Assembly (NCBI RefSeq): GCF_002368195.1
Contig: NZ_AP018178.1
Coordinates: 9,580,205 to 9,644,204 of the forward strand
DNA from: Calothrix sp. NIES-2100
GTDB taxonomy: Bacteria > Cyanobacteriota > Cyanobacteriia > Cyanobacteriales > Nostocaceae
DNA: 64,000 nt
Direction: 5' to 3'
Shown here: positions 45,018 through 53,927 of the stretch, piece after piece
Numbering within the stretch: position 1 is the first letter of the stretch
Layout of the letters: each line of letters opens with the position of its first letter
Made by a program: the position numbers and the translations under genes
The notes under the pieces: generated by a model
What the model was told of the DNA's origin: nothing
The model's database searches: none
The model's input: the letters and a program-made list of their open reading frames with translations, nothing else

Positions 45018-46305
45018 TAAAACAGAAATGTTGAGTTTTGAAAACTGTATTTATTCCGTTTTATAAAATATTAATAATTTCTCATCAACACTGTCAGTAC
45101 TGGTGCTATGAAACCCGAGTTTTTACTGAACTCATCAGTCAGAGCTAGGAGAATGAGCGTATATTCCACAGTATGGTTAAACCAAAATGCTTTGTGAAGA
45201 TAATTAAGTTAAATTTATACCAGTTGGCAAGTTAAATTTATACCTAAATATCTAAAACTAAGCGCTTTTAAGTAAAAAAAGTGTGATGATATTTATGCAG
45301 TAGCATGAGTGGCAAAGGAAAATCAATTTTACTCATAGATAAATTTAGAAGATTGACTCGAGATTCTAGAAGCTGATTTGTTTGATATTCATCCTCATGT
45401 GAGAAGTACTATAGGAATCCGGTTTGCTTTTTGAACAAATGACCTACTCTGGAAGTTTCAGTGTAGGGTGGGCAATGCCACGTATAATTCAAAAATCAGA
45501 TAGTCATCCTATAGATTAGATCTATCTAAACTGCTAAATGTTCCTCTCTTCCTCTGGGTGTTGCTCATTGATGAGATGAATTTTGTTTTGCGCTCCCGTC
45601 GCAGAGTGATTAGCCAGAGTGGTATTTTTTATTTCCACATAGAAGCAACTGGCGTTAGCGATGTACCTCTACTCTTAAGCAAGCTACCCGTAGCAGACGC
45701 ACCAGAAGATGTTTGATAGGGTTTCCCGCTTTCTTCGCGGTTGTTTGAAAAGTTGCAAAATTTACTCAAAACCTCTCTCCAAACCTCTCTTCTACGAGGA
45801 GATAGGTTTAAAACACACATTAACTCGTAGGAAAATCGGGGTACTTATTTTTTGTATCAATTCCTTCATTAAAGTTTTTCAGTACCCTTCGGTCGGTAAT
45901 TTTTTTGGCTGTAATTTACGCACAGCTGTTCATGAGGGACAAATATCCTCACACAAAACAGAGAAAACGGCGTTGAGTAGTTGCCAAATATTCACTTCTG
46001 GTTTCCGACCACCAGATTTTGCTACTGGAATTAATGGTTCAAGTATTTCCCCTTTTGTTTGGAAGAGTTTACGGAGGGAAACTTTACTCAATCTTATCTA
46101 ATACCAATTCAAATTATGTTGGCGACACATACATTATTCGTAAGGGCACAACAATGTAGTGTTACTACCCATCTGTCACATTCTTTGTTCAAATTGGTAC
46201 AACTTCATCAATGTAGTTAAAGAAGTTTCTCATAATCGAGTAGCTGTAAATGATTAAGAATTACTATAATTGATGAACTGACAAATTATCTAATGAGGGT
46301 AAATT
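45018..46305. other. Repeat-rich intergenic region
   Basis: Almost 1.3 kb without a supported gene. It contains AT-rich sequence, GTAGGGTGGGCAATGCC at about 45462, a GC-rich dispersed unit near 45675-45710 (GACGCACCAGAAG), an AACCTCTCTCC/GAGGAGATAGGTTT fold-back near 45770-45812, and an inverted-repeat unit at about 46102-46201 (TACCAATTCAAA...TCAAATTGGTA). The 130-residue frame at 45709-46101 runs through the repeats and is not credible. Confidence 0.55.
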
Positions 46306-46632
46306 ATGATTTTGACGACAACTGATGTGGTTCAAGGAGCAGTTATTCAGTCATATTTGGGGATTGTTACGGCTGAAGTCGTTTATGGTAGCAATTTCTT
46401 ACGGGATTTTTTGGCTAGCATTCGCGATATTGTCGGTGGACGCACTGGTAGCTATGAACGTTTATTTGAACAAGGTCAACGCAAAGCATTACAAGAATTA
46501 GAACTACGGGCACAGCGTTTAGGCGCGGATGCTGTAATAGGTATTGAAATTGATACTGGTACAATCAATGTCGATCAGTCAGGAGTGCTGTTATTGATTA
46601 CTGCCACGGGTACTGCTGTGAAGATGCGTTAG
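46306..46632 (+). CDS. YbjQ/UPF0145 family protein
   Basis: 108 residues with the YbjQ pattern: LTTTDVVQGAVIQSYLGIVT at the start, then GSNFLRDFLASIRDIVGGRT, ELRAQRLGADAVIGIEID, and a final hydrophobic beta-strand region. Family members form pentamers of unclear function (once described as heavy-metal-binding). ATG with AGGG upstream. The next membrane-protein gene follows after 264 bp. Confidence 0.88.
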   Translation: MILTTTDVVQGAVIQSYLGIVTAEVVYGSNFLRDFLASIRDIVGGRTGSYERLFEQGQRKALQELELRAQRLGADAVIGIEIDTGTINVDQSGVLLLITATGTAVKMR

Positions 46633-46896
46633 TTTTTCTATAGTGATAAATTCGGTAATAGACCTACTTACTTGCTAATAATTCGTGTAATATTTTTCAA
46701 TAAAAGTTATTATATAAACATAGTTTTAATTTGTTTACAGGAAATAATTAACTAAAAATTATTCCTACTAAAGATAGAGTATGTAACTCTTTCTGCTGAT
46801 AGAGAGAAATAATTATATTTAGTAATTTAATTTGAATCAAAAGCAAAAATATAACTGGTAAAAATTTTGCTGAAGCAGTCAGGGAGAAAATAGTTT

Positions 46897-47532
46897 ATGT
46901 CATATGTAAATCGGGTAGGAGACCAAGTTATTCCTCCTGAGCCTGTTGTCGCAGGTCGAGTTACTGAATATCACGACCTTGTGCGTTGGGGACCGATCAT
47001 TTCTGGGGTGTTGGTTGCGTTAGTTACACAATTAATTTTGAGTGCATTATTTGGTGCGATCGGTGCAGGTAATGTTGCAGGTTCAGGCGCACCTAGAAGT
47101 ATTGCACCTAATGTTGCTAGTAACGTAGGTCTTTGGTCAACGATCGCTTTATTAATTTCCCTGTTTACTGGTGGTTGGGTGACAACTCGTGCTTGTGGGC
47201 CGATGAACCGCAACACAGCTTTACTTAACGGCGCGATTCTTTGGGCTACCACTTTAGCGCTTAGCTCTTGGCTATTAGCAAGCGGGGTATCGGGTGCTTT
47301 TGGTGTAGCAGCTTCTAACGCCGCAGCAGTTCTCAACCAAACACAACAACCTTTGGGTAATGTGCAACAAAATATACCTAATGTATCTGCTCAACAAGCT
47401 CGTGAGATTGCTGCGGCTACCTCTAGAGGCTTGTGGTGGTTTGTATTTGGTTCTTTGTTGGGTTTAGCTGCTTCACTGATAGGAGCAGTTGCTGGCGCTC
47501 GCAAACCAAGAACTACTACGTACAATACTTAA
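46897..47532 (+). CDS. Small multi-pass membrane protein
   Basis: 211 residues. Hydrophobic segments around 35-58 (IISGVLVALVTQLILSALFG), 80-100, 110-130 and 175-195 (WWFVFGSLLGLAASLIGAVA), and an N-terminal RVTEYHDLVRWGPIISG motif. It resembles small DUF-type membrane proteins of cyanobacteria, and I do not recognise the family. ATG with AGGGAG upstream. Same strand as YbjQ and chlI but with long spacers. Confidence 0.75.
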   Translation: MSYVNRVGDQVIPPEPVVAGRVTEYHDLVRWGPIISGVLVALVTQLILSALFGAIGAGNVAGSGAPRSIAPNVASNVGLWSTIALLISLFTGGWVTTRACGPMNRNTALLNGAILWATTLALSSWLLASGVSGAFGVAASNAAAVLNQTQQPLGNVQQNIPNVSAQQAREIAAATSRGLWWFVFGSLLGLAASLIGAVAGARKPRTTTYNT

Positions 47533-47697
47533 AAATAGTCATTGGTCATTAGTCATTGGTCATTAGTCCATTGTCAAGAAATTCTCGGCTGTGGACTATG
47601 GACTTTTGACTATTGACTGCTGATAATAGACTCTCTATCGCCCCAGCTATGGCACAATAAAGAACGGTAATCAGAAAAATCTTGATAAGGTAATTTA

Positions 47698-48822
47698 GTG
47701 AGTCCTACTGCTCAAACCACAGCGAGTACGCGACGTGTGGTATTTCCGTTTACAGCAATTGTTGGTCAGGAAGAAATGAAACTGGCCCTGCTGTTGAACG
47801 TGATTGACCCCAAAATCGGTGGTGTAATGATTATGGGCGATCGCGGCACGGGCAAATCCACAACTATCCGCGCCCTGGCCGATTTGCTACCGGAAATCTC
47901 TGTTGTTGCTAATGACCCCTTCAACAGTGACCCCAATGACCCCGACTTGATGAGCGATGAAGTCCGCCAGCTGTTACAACAGGGAGCATCCATTCCTGTA
48001 GTTCCCAAAAAAGTGCAGATGGTAGACCTGCCTTTAGGAGCCACAGAAGACCGGGTTTGCGGTACCATCGACATCGAAAAAGCTTTATCTGAAGGTGTGA
48101 AAGCCTTTGAACCGGGACTTTTGGCAAAAGCTAACCGGGGTATTCTCTACGTGGATGAAGTTAACTTACTAGATGACCACCTAGTAGACGTGTTGCTGGA
48201 CTCCGCCGCTAGTGGTTGGAACACAGTAGAACGGGAAGGGATTTCTATCCGTCACCCAGCCCGGTTTGTGCTTGTCGGTTCTGGTAACCCGGAAGAAGGT
48301 GAACTGCGACCCCAACTTCTCGATCGCTTTGGAATGCACGCGGAAATCCACACGGTAAAAGAACCAGCTTTGCGGGTGCAAATTGTCGAGCAACGGGCAG
48401 AATTTGACCAAAATCCTCTAGCATTTGTCGATAAGTACCAAACTGAGCAAGAAGCACTACAACAGCAAATTGTCAATGCGCAGAATTTGTTACCACAAGT
48501 CACCAGCGACTACGATTTGCGGGTAAAAATTTCGGAAATATGTTCAGAACTAGATGTAGATGGTTTGCGGGGTGACATTGTGACTAACCGCGCCGCCAAA
48601 GCCTTAACTGCATTGGAAGGACGCACCGAAGTTACAGTTGATGACATCCGCCGTGTAATTACCCTATGTCTGCGTCATAGGCTACGGAAAGACCCCTTAG
48701 AGTCGATTGATTCTGGTTATAAGGTAGAAAAAGCTTTTGCGCGGGTCTTTGGTGTGGAATTACCGGAAAATGATACTGCACAAAAAAACGGCACAGGTCA
48801 AATTAAAACTGGTGTTCGGTAA
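47698..48822 (+). CDS. chlI: Magnesium chelatase ATPase subunit I
   Basis: 374-residue AAA+ motor subunit that, with ChlD and ChlH, inserts Mg into protoporphyrin IX for chlorophyll synthesis. Walker A is GDRGTGKST (47-55), Walker B GILYVDEVNLLDDH, with ChlI-specific RRVVFPFTAIVGQEEMK and LDRFGMHAEIHTV. A GTG start with AAGG upstream is used; no ATG gives a conserved N-terminus. The heptad repeats at about 47535-47625 separate it from the upstream gene. Confidence 0.97.
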   Translation: MSPTAQTTASTRRVVFPFTAIVGQEEMKLALLLNVIDPKIGGVMIMGDRGTGKSTTIRALADLLPEISVVANDPFNSDPNDPDLMSDEVRQLLQQGASIPVVPKKVQMVDLPLGATEDRVCGTIDIEKALSEGVKAFEPGLLAKANRGILYVDEVNLLDDHLVDVLLDSAASGWNTVEREGISIRHPARFVLVGSGNPEEGELRPQLLDRFGMHAEIHTVKEPALRVQIVEQRAEFDQNPLAFVDKYQTEQEALQQQIVNAQNLLPQVTSDYDLRVKISEICSELDVDGLRGDIVTNRAAKALTALEGRTEVTVDDIRRVITLCLRHRLRKDPLESIDSGYKVEKAFARVFGVELPENDTAQKNGTGQIKTGVR

Positions 48823-48902
48823 TCAGCAAACAGTTAATAGTTATTAGTAAACAATCACATGAGTTTACTAATAACTATTAGCATTATTGAGGAGGTAATT
48901 TG

Positions 48903-48998
48903 ATGCCAGAAATCTGCCGTTTTTACAGTATTATAGTCCAAGTATCGCAAAGGGCGGGGTTTCCCCAGCCCTACGAAGTATTAATCACAATTAGTTAA
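48903..48998 (+). pseudogene. DUF4160-like N-terminal remnant
   Basis: After a very strong ribosome site (GAGGAGG), ATG at 48903 begins MPEICRFYSIIV, which matches the start of DUF4160 proteins (MPEI-RF-GIII). The rest (QVSQRAGFPQPYEVLITIS) does not match, is derived from a repeat (GGGCGGGGTTTCCCCAGCCC) and ends after 31 codons. A truncated gene whose translation signal survives. Confidence 0.6.
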
Positions 48999-49029
48999 AT
49001 ACACCACTAGAACCCGATCGCGTTCGTAC

Positions 49030-51543
49030 TTAAGTCTGTGAATTAGAATTAAGCTGATTGCGCACTTTTTCAAAGCTAAAAGCTGCTGCGCCAAAAGTTA
49101 CTAGCATTACTCCCAAAATTTGCACAAATTCTAAATTTTCTTGAATTAGCAAACCAGCAAAAATCACTGTTAAAAATGGGACACTTGCACCGATAATTGC
49201 TGAACGAGGTGCGCCTAGTTGACGAATGCCAACATTATTGCAGACGTAACCAAACAGAGTTAGTACACCTAAAATAAAAGCACATAAAATAACTTCTAAC
49301 AATTGAGAAGGTTCAAGTACTAAGCTTAATTCCCCAGGAAAGGGAATCATTAAGCCAATTAAGCTCAACAGCAACATGGTAGCGAAGTTAATCACAGTAA
49401 AGGACACTGGATGCAATTTGCTAGCACATATTCTGGTGAGGATGACGTAAACAGCAAAAGCTACTCCTGATAAAATCGCTGTAGTACTTCCGAGGGGAAC
49501 ATTACCAACAGAAATACTACTAGCACCGCCCAAAATTAGTAATTCACCACAAAAAACAGCACCAATGGCTGCATAGCGGAATCCGCTGGGGCGATCGCGG
49601 AACAAAAACCAAGATAAAAGTCCGCTAATTACTGGATAGATAAAGAAAAGTGCGATCGCCATTCCGGTTGTGACTTGGGCGATGGCTACATAAATCAGCA
49701 CTTGCGATAAAAACAAAAAGCAGCCACTAGCGATAGACAACTGTAAAATCTTGATTGTCTTGCTATTGCTGGAAGTAGAACTTTTGCGTACTGAGCTAAA
49801 TAGAGTTTGCAAGTCTTCCCAGACTCGTGGATGCATCATCGGCGCTAACATCAACATTAGTGGTACAACCACCAGCAACCGCAGCATCAAAATTAATAAC
49901 ACATTACCTAAAGTTGGTAATAGCAATCGTTCTACTTGCACTCCCAAAATTTCCGCACCTTGCTGGAAAATCACCTTAATAGCTACGTTGTAAAGCGATG
50001 AAACCACCGTTGACAACACAATCAGCAAGAAACCTATCTGAATAGACGATAAGGTTGAGGAGCCAGGTAAAGGTAGTGATGGGGGTGCTACTCTCTGTTT
50101 GGGCGATGGTAAAACCGGCTCCGATTTAGTTTTACTCGCCGACAAATCATTGGAGATGACTGAAATTGGCTGATTGGGGCTGGCTGGTGGGGGTGTGGCT
50201 TTTGGTAACTCAAAAGAAGGTTCAGGTGCAGTTTCACTCTCTGATAACTCTGGGGAAAGCACAGAAATTGTTTCAGAATTGTTGCTGCTGAATGCTGTTG
50301 ATGTTACTTCCGTTGATGGTAAAGAAGGTTCGGATGTAGTTTCACTTTCTGATAATTCTGGGGAAAGCACAGAAATTGGTTCAGAGTCGTTGCTGCTGAA
50401 TGCTGTTGATGTTGCTTCCGTTGACGCTAAAGAAGGCTCTGGTGTAGTTTCACTCTCTGATAATTCTGAGGAAAGCACAGAAATTGGTTCAGAGTCGTTG
50501 CTGCTGAATGCTGTTGATGTTGCTTCCGTTGACGCTAAAGAAGGCTCTGGTGTAGTTTCACTCTCTGATAATTCTGAGGAAAGCACAGAAATTGGCTCAG
50601 AGTCGTTGCTGCTGAATGCTGTTAATGTGACTGGCGCTGATAGTAAAGAAGGCTCTGGTGTAGTTTCACTCTCTGATAATTCTGGGGAAAGCACAGAAAT
50701 TGGTTCGGTGACATTTTCCTTTGCTGGTAAGACAGTTGCTTCCAGTGGTGTGGCGAAAGTTTCCGACTGTGAAGTAGTTTTATTCTCTGAAGATTCTACA
50801 GCCGCTTGGCTGCTCATCTGTTGTGAATCGGGGGAAGATTGCCAAGCAATCTGCTGCTGTTGGGGAAGTTGTAAAACTGTGGTTGGTGAGATAACTGCTT
50901 GCTGCTCAGGTAATTGCAATACAGTCGGTGGCGATACTTGTGTGGCTTTTAGTGGAGTTTTTGCAATTGTTTTTTCCAGTTCTTGCAAACGGTTAATTAA
51001 CTCCGCTATAATTAATTCCCCTTGCTGTTGTTGACCGTGCATCCGAGACAACTGTTGGGAAAGATTGCTTTGGTAGTTCTTTAGCTCTTGTTGCAGCGAG
51101 TTAAAGGTGATAGTCAGGCTATCATCCAAGGAACCTAGCATCTGCTCCACATTCTCATTGTTCTTCCCTTCTGCCAATGCTTGTCTGGCGGAAGAGTTTT
51201 TCTCTATTGATTGTGATTGGTTAGCTAAAGTCGTCAGCGAAGATTGGAGTTGGGAAGATATATGTTTTGCCAAAGCTTCTGCTAACTGACGAATTAACAC
51301 CTGCTGTTCGCTGATTTGACGCGCCTGTTGTAACTGTTCTTTTTCATCAAGCAGTTGATTAATATCATCGCTTAAACGATTTTTTTCCCCCTGAAGCCGC
51401 TTTACTTCTTCCTGCAATGATCTCAGTACGTGCTGCTGAAGATTTTCCAAATCCTCAACAACAGCCCAAAGAGCATTTTCAGCGGCTCTGGATAAATCGC
51501 CTCTAACTCGTGGGTTGTCTGGTTGCTTCTCAAATCGCCCCAT
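49030..51543 (-). CDS. Coiled-coil/EamA (DMT) transporter fusion
   Basis: 837 residues. Residues about 1-190 are coiled coil (LQEEVKRLQGEKNRLSDDIN, LLDEKEQLQQARQ). About 190-260 is Gln/Pro-rich. About 280-465 is a tandem of 36-residue repeats (EPISVLSSELSESETTPEPS). From about 515 to the end is a ten-segment EamA/DMT membrane domain (SIQIGFLLIVLSTVVSSLYN; FFIYPVISGLLSWFLFRDRP; GASVPFLTVIFAGLLIQENL). DMT proteins are usually about 300 residues, so the long cytoplasmic extension is unusual; substrate unknown. ATG start. Single gene. Confidence 0.9.
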   Translation of the reverse strand: MGRFEKQPDNPRVRGDLSRAAENALWAVVEDLENLQQHVLRSLQEEVKRLQGEKNRLSDDINQLLDEKEQLQQARQISEQQVLIRQLAEALAKHISSQLQSSLTTLANQSQSIEKNSSARQALAEGKNNENVEQMLGSLDDSLTITFNSLQQELKNYQSNLSQQLSRMHGQQQQGELIIAELINRLQELEKTIAKTPLKATQVSPPTVLQLPEQQAVISPTTVLQLPQQQQIAWQSSPDSQQMSSQAAVESSENKTTSQSETFATPLEATVLPAKENVTEPISVLSPELSESETTPEPSLLSAPVTLTAFSSNDSEPISVLSSELSESETTPEPSLASTEATSTAFSSNDSEPISVLSSELSESETTPEPSLASTEATSTAFSSNDSEPISVLSPELSESETTSEPSLPSTEVTSTAFSSNNSETISVLSPELSESETAPEPSFELPKATPPPASPNQPISVISNDLSASKTKSEPVLPSPKQRVAPPSLPLPGSSTLSSIQIGFLLIVLSTVVSSLYNVAIKVIFQQGAEILGVQVERLLLPTLGNVLLILMLRLLVVVPLMLMLAPMMHPRVWEDLQTLFSSVRKSSTSSNSKTIKILQLSIASGCFLFLSQVLIYVAIAQVTTGMAIALFFIYPVISGLLSWFLFRDRPSGFRYAAIGAVFCGELLILGGASSISVGNVPLGSTTAILSGVAFAVYVILTRICASKLHPVSFTVINFATMLLLSLIGLMIPFPGELSLVLEPSQLLEVILCAFILGVLTLFGYVCNNVGIRQLGAPRSAIIGASVPFLTVIFAGLLIQENLEFVQILGVMLVTFGAAAFSFEKVRNQLNSNSQT
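50215..50715 (-). repeat. 108-bp tandem repeats within the EamA fusion gene
   Basis: Five units of 108 bp (36 codons; core EPISVLSSELSESETTPEPS...FSSND) and one degenerate sixth. Two central units (about 50400-50615) are almost identical, showing recent expansion or gene conversion. Confidence 0.85.
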
Positions 51544-52388
51544 TAGCTTTTAACCTCTAACACCTTGACGATAAAGCTGCTTCCCGTATAACTGCTTGGC
51601 TTTCATAGTATATTTCCGAGAGTTTGTCAGATAAACCAAAAATTTTAACAGGACTTACGCATATCAACGTAATTTTGTCATGCTCAACACAGAGTTGGCA
51701 AAGCATACAATTTAGGTTATTACTTACGAAAGTGTGTTTTTTTCAGCCTCATAGGTAAATATCCTGTCAGTCTTAATTCAACCATTTATATTTTTAGCAG
51801 GATTTTTTCGGGATAAAAAATTTGACCAGAAAGGATGAACGATGAAGGATTAAATTTTATACTCCATATTTATCCTTCATAGATCATTTGACTGCAAATC
51901 AATACGTATTCTTTTTATACAAATAGAAATTGTTAAATACTTGTGAATGAATACTTCGGTAAGCTGTCACGCATCTAATTTGCAGATTATTTAGTGTTTA
52001 CTGCTGACGGTTAACAGTCAACACTTCCAGTGAGCTTCAGTGCGGCGCAGTCAACAGTCAACTAACCTCATGAGTAATTGTGTAATTTAAAGGCGTAATA
52101 GCTTACTACCTACAAAGTTGTCTCAATTATTAAACTGATAGCGGTTCTCAGTTAAATTAACTACAGATAAACACAGATAAATTTGTATTTCAGCAGACTA
52201 GGAAATACTATATCGATTAATTCGCCTTGAATGTAACTTAAGCGACAGTTTATATCTGGAAGCGGGATTAAATTATTGTTTTGCGCGAATTCAGAATCTT
52301 GCTACCCTCTGGAAAATATTCTAATGAATTAGCCAGGATTGTGCAAAAAACATTTGACGGTTGACTATTGACTTTTGACTAGTAATTT
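51544..52388. other. Intergenic region
   Basis: About 840 bp. It has an AGGACTTACGCA half-element at about 51651, matching the end of the MITE at 55957-56068; a GTTAACAGTCAACACT fold-back at about 52010; and heptad GACTATTGACT repeats near 52360. AT-rich; no gene supported. Confidence 0.55.
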
Positions 52389-53663
52389 TTAGAGAAAAAT
52401 TATCTTGGCAATGCTAAAGATCGCAGCACTGAGGATGGCGCTGATTGGGACTGTAATTAGCCATGCAGCGGCGATACCCTGTAGAGTTTGGAATTGAATC
52501 GACTTGAGATTTTGCACTAGTCCAATCCCAACCACACCACCAACAAGGGCATGGGAGGTGGAGACGGGTAAACCTAAACGAGAGGCGATTAAGATAGTCG
52601 TGGCGGTGGCGAGTTCGGCACAAAATCCACTACTAGGTTGCAAGGAAATAATATTTTCGCCAATTGTGGCAATAACTTTTTTACCCCAGATGGCTAAACC
52701 AGCAACAATTCCCACACCGCCCAGGATTATAATCCAGATGGGGATGGTGATGCCATTTATGGGTACGCTACCAGTTTGATTAATATAAACGATCGCAGCC
52801 AGCGGCGCGATCGCATTCCCCACATCATTGGAACCATGAGCAAAGGCAACAAAGCAAGCACTCAGCAATTGAAAGCGAGCAAATAATTGCTCAACTTGAT
52901 TTTGGATTTTGGATTTTGGATTTTGGATTGTATTTTGATCTAATTGTCGCCAGCTATAGAAAGTCAGTCCAACGGCGGCGACTGCACCTGTAAATATGGG
53001 AATATCGTAAGCGGGTAGATTAAACCCAAATTGGTCAATCAAAAAATTTGTTAGCGGTTGAGTCAGGGATGGGAGGACAATCACGCCAAATGTTCCTATT
53101 AATAGCGCACTCAACCAGGGAAGCCACTCATTTAACTGCACCAGTTGATTAGGTTGGTCTAAAATCCAGCGCTTGATTTGACTATAGAATAAAGCCGCGA
53201 TCGCACCACTAATTATTGGCGTTAAAATCCAGCCAATGGTAATTGAGCCGATGGATGACCAATCAATCGCACCGACTCCCAAAGCTACCCAACTAAAACC
53301 TGCGATCGCACCGACAACTGCATGAGAAGAGGATACAGGCAAACCTCGTGACGTGGCAATTTGTAGCCACACCCCAGAGGCTAGTAACACTGTCACCATC
53401 CCCATAACTAAAATTTGGGGTGTAGCCGCAAATAAGGCGGGGTTAGCCACTTTCGTCGCCAGAGTTTCCGTTACCTCTTGACCAAACAATACCGCACCTG
53501 CAAACTCTAACACCCCAGCAATTATTAACGCCTGTTTCAACGTCACAGCTTTGGAACCAACAGATGTTCCCATTGCGTTAGCAACATCGTTAGCACCAAG
53601 GTTAAAGGCGACGTAGAAAGCGAGGAGGGTGACGAGGGTGAGGGTGATTGGCATACTGTTCAT
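52389..53663 (-). CDS. PiT-family inorganic phosphate transporter
   Basis: About 424 residues with the duplicated Pit motif: GANDVANAMGTSVGSKAV near the N-terminus and GSNDVGNAIAPLAAIV past the middle, plus GLPVSSSHAVVGAIAG and GLPVSTSHALVGGVVG, and about 10 membrane segments. A low-affinity phosphate/cation symporter is the family role. The cytoplasmic loop includes a repeat-derived IQNPKSKIQNQ. ATG 53663 is chosen (MNSMPITLTL); the upstream extension runs into transposase debris 40 bp away. Confidence 0.93.
   Translation of the reverse strand: MNSMPITLTLVTLLAFYVAFNLGANDVANAMGTSVGSKAVTLKQALIIAGVLEFAGAVLFGQEVTETLATKVANPALFAATPQILVMGMVTVLLASGVWLQIATSRGLPVSSSHAVVGAIAGFSWVALGVGAIDWSSIGSITIGWILTPIISGAIAALFYSQIKRWILDQPNQLVQLNEWLPWLSALLIGTFGVIVLPSLTQPLTNFLIDQFGFNLPAYDIPIFTGAVAAVGLTFYSWRQLDQNTIQNPKSKIQNQVEQLFARFQLLSACFVAFAHGSNDVGNAIAPLAAIVYINQTGSVPINGITIPIWIIILGGVGIVAGLAIWGKKVIATIGENIISLQPSSGFCAELATATTILIASRLGLPVSTSHALVGGVVGIGLVQNLKSIQFQTLQGIAAAWLITVPISAILSAAIFSIAKIIFL
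52899..52930. repeat. GGATTTT repeat read in frame in the Pit gene
   Basis: Four tandem GATTTTG/GGATTTT units, a type common in Nostocales intergenic DNA. Read on the coding strand they give IQNPKSKIQNQ in the loop between the two halves. Confidence 0.7.
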
Positions 53664-53702
53664 TTGGTCTGGATACCATGTAGACGTAGAAGGATTTTTG
53701 CT

Positions 53703-53927
53703 AACAACGAACAACTAAAACTTAGGTGCATTGAAATATTTCAGTCTGTTGCTAATGAGAATAAATGGGTGATCAAAGCCTTAGAAGTTGCACCAGATCA
53801 TATTCATTTACTGGTCGAATATGACCCGCATCATTCAATATCTCAAGTGGTTAAAGCTTTTAAGGGTCGGTCGTCAAGATATTTAAGGCAAGAGTTTCCA
53901 GAAGTAAGCTCTCTATTCTACTCAAGC
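53703..53927 (+). pseudogene. IS200-like TnpA (Y1 transposase) remnant
   Basis: The frame includes QLKLRCIEIFQSVANENKWV, IKALEVAPDHIHLLVEYDP (HxH motif kept as HIH) and VVKAFKGRSSRYLRQEFPEV. Both ends are missing: no conserved N-terminus, and the catalytic Tyr region after SSLFYSS is gone, the frame running into the uvrC end. A truncated, inactive copy wedged between two genes. Confidence 0.85.

Noticed and set aside
45940..45975. CCTCACAC motif suggesting the Yfr1 small RNA
   Set aside because: The motif is shorter than the Yfr1 core and lacks the flanking stem-loops.
45709..46101. 130-residue open frame in the spacer before the YbjQ gene
   Set aside because: It runs through dispersed repeats, has no recognisable domain and no ribosome site; composition matches non-coding DNA.
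50174..51034. 286-residue open frame on the + strand
   Set aside because: It lies wholly opposite the repeat region of the EamA fusion gene. The length comes from the 108-bp repeats having no stop in this frame, and the product is a low-complexity Ser/Glu repeat.
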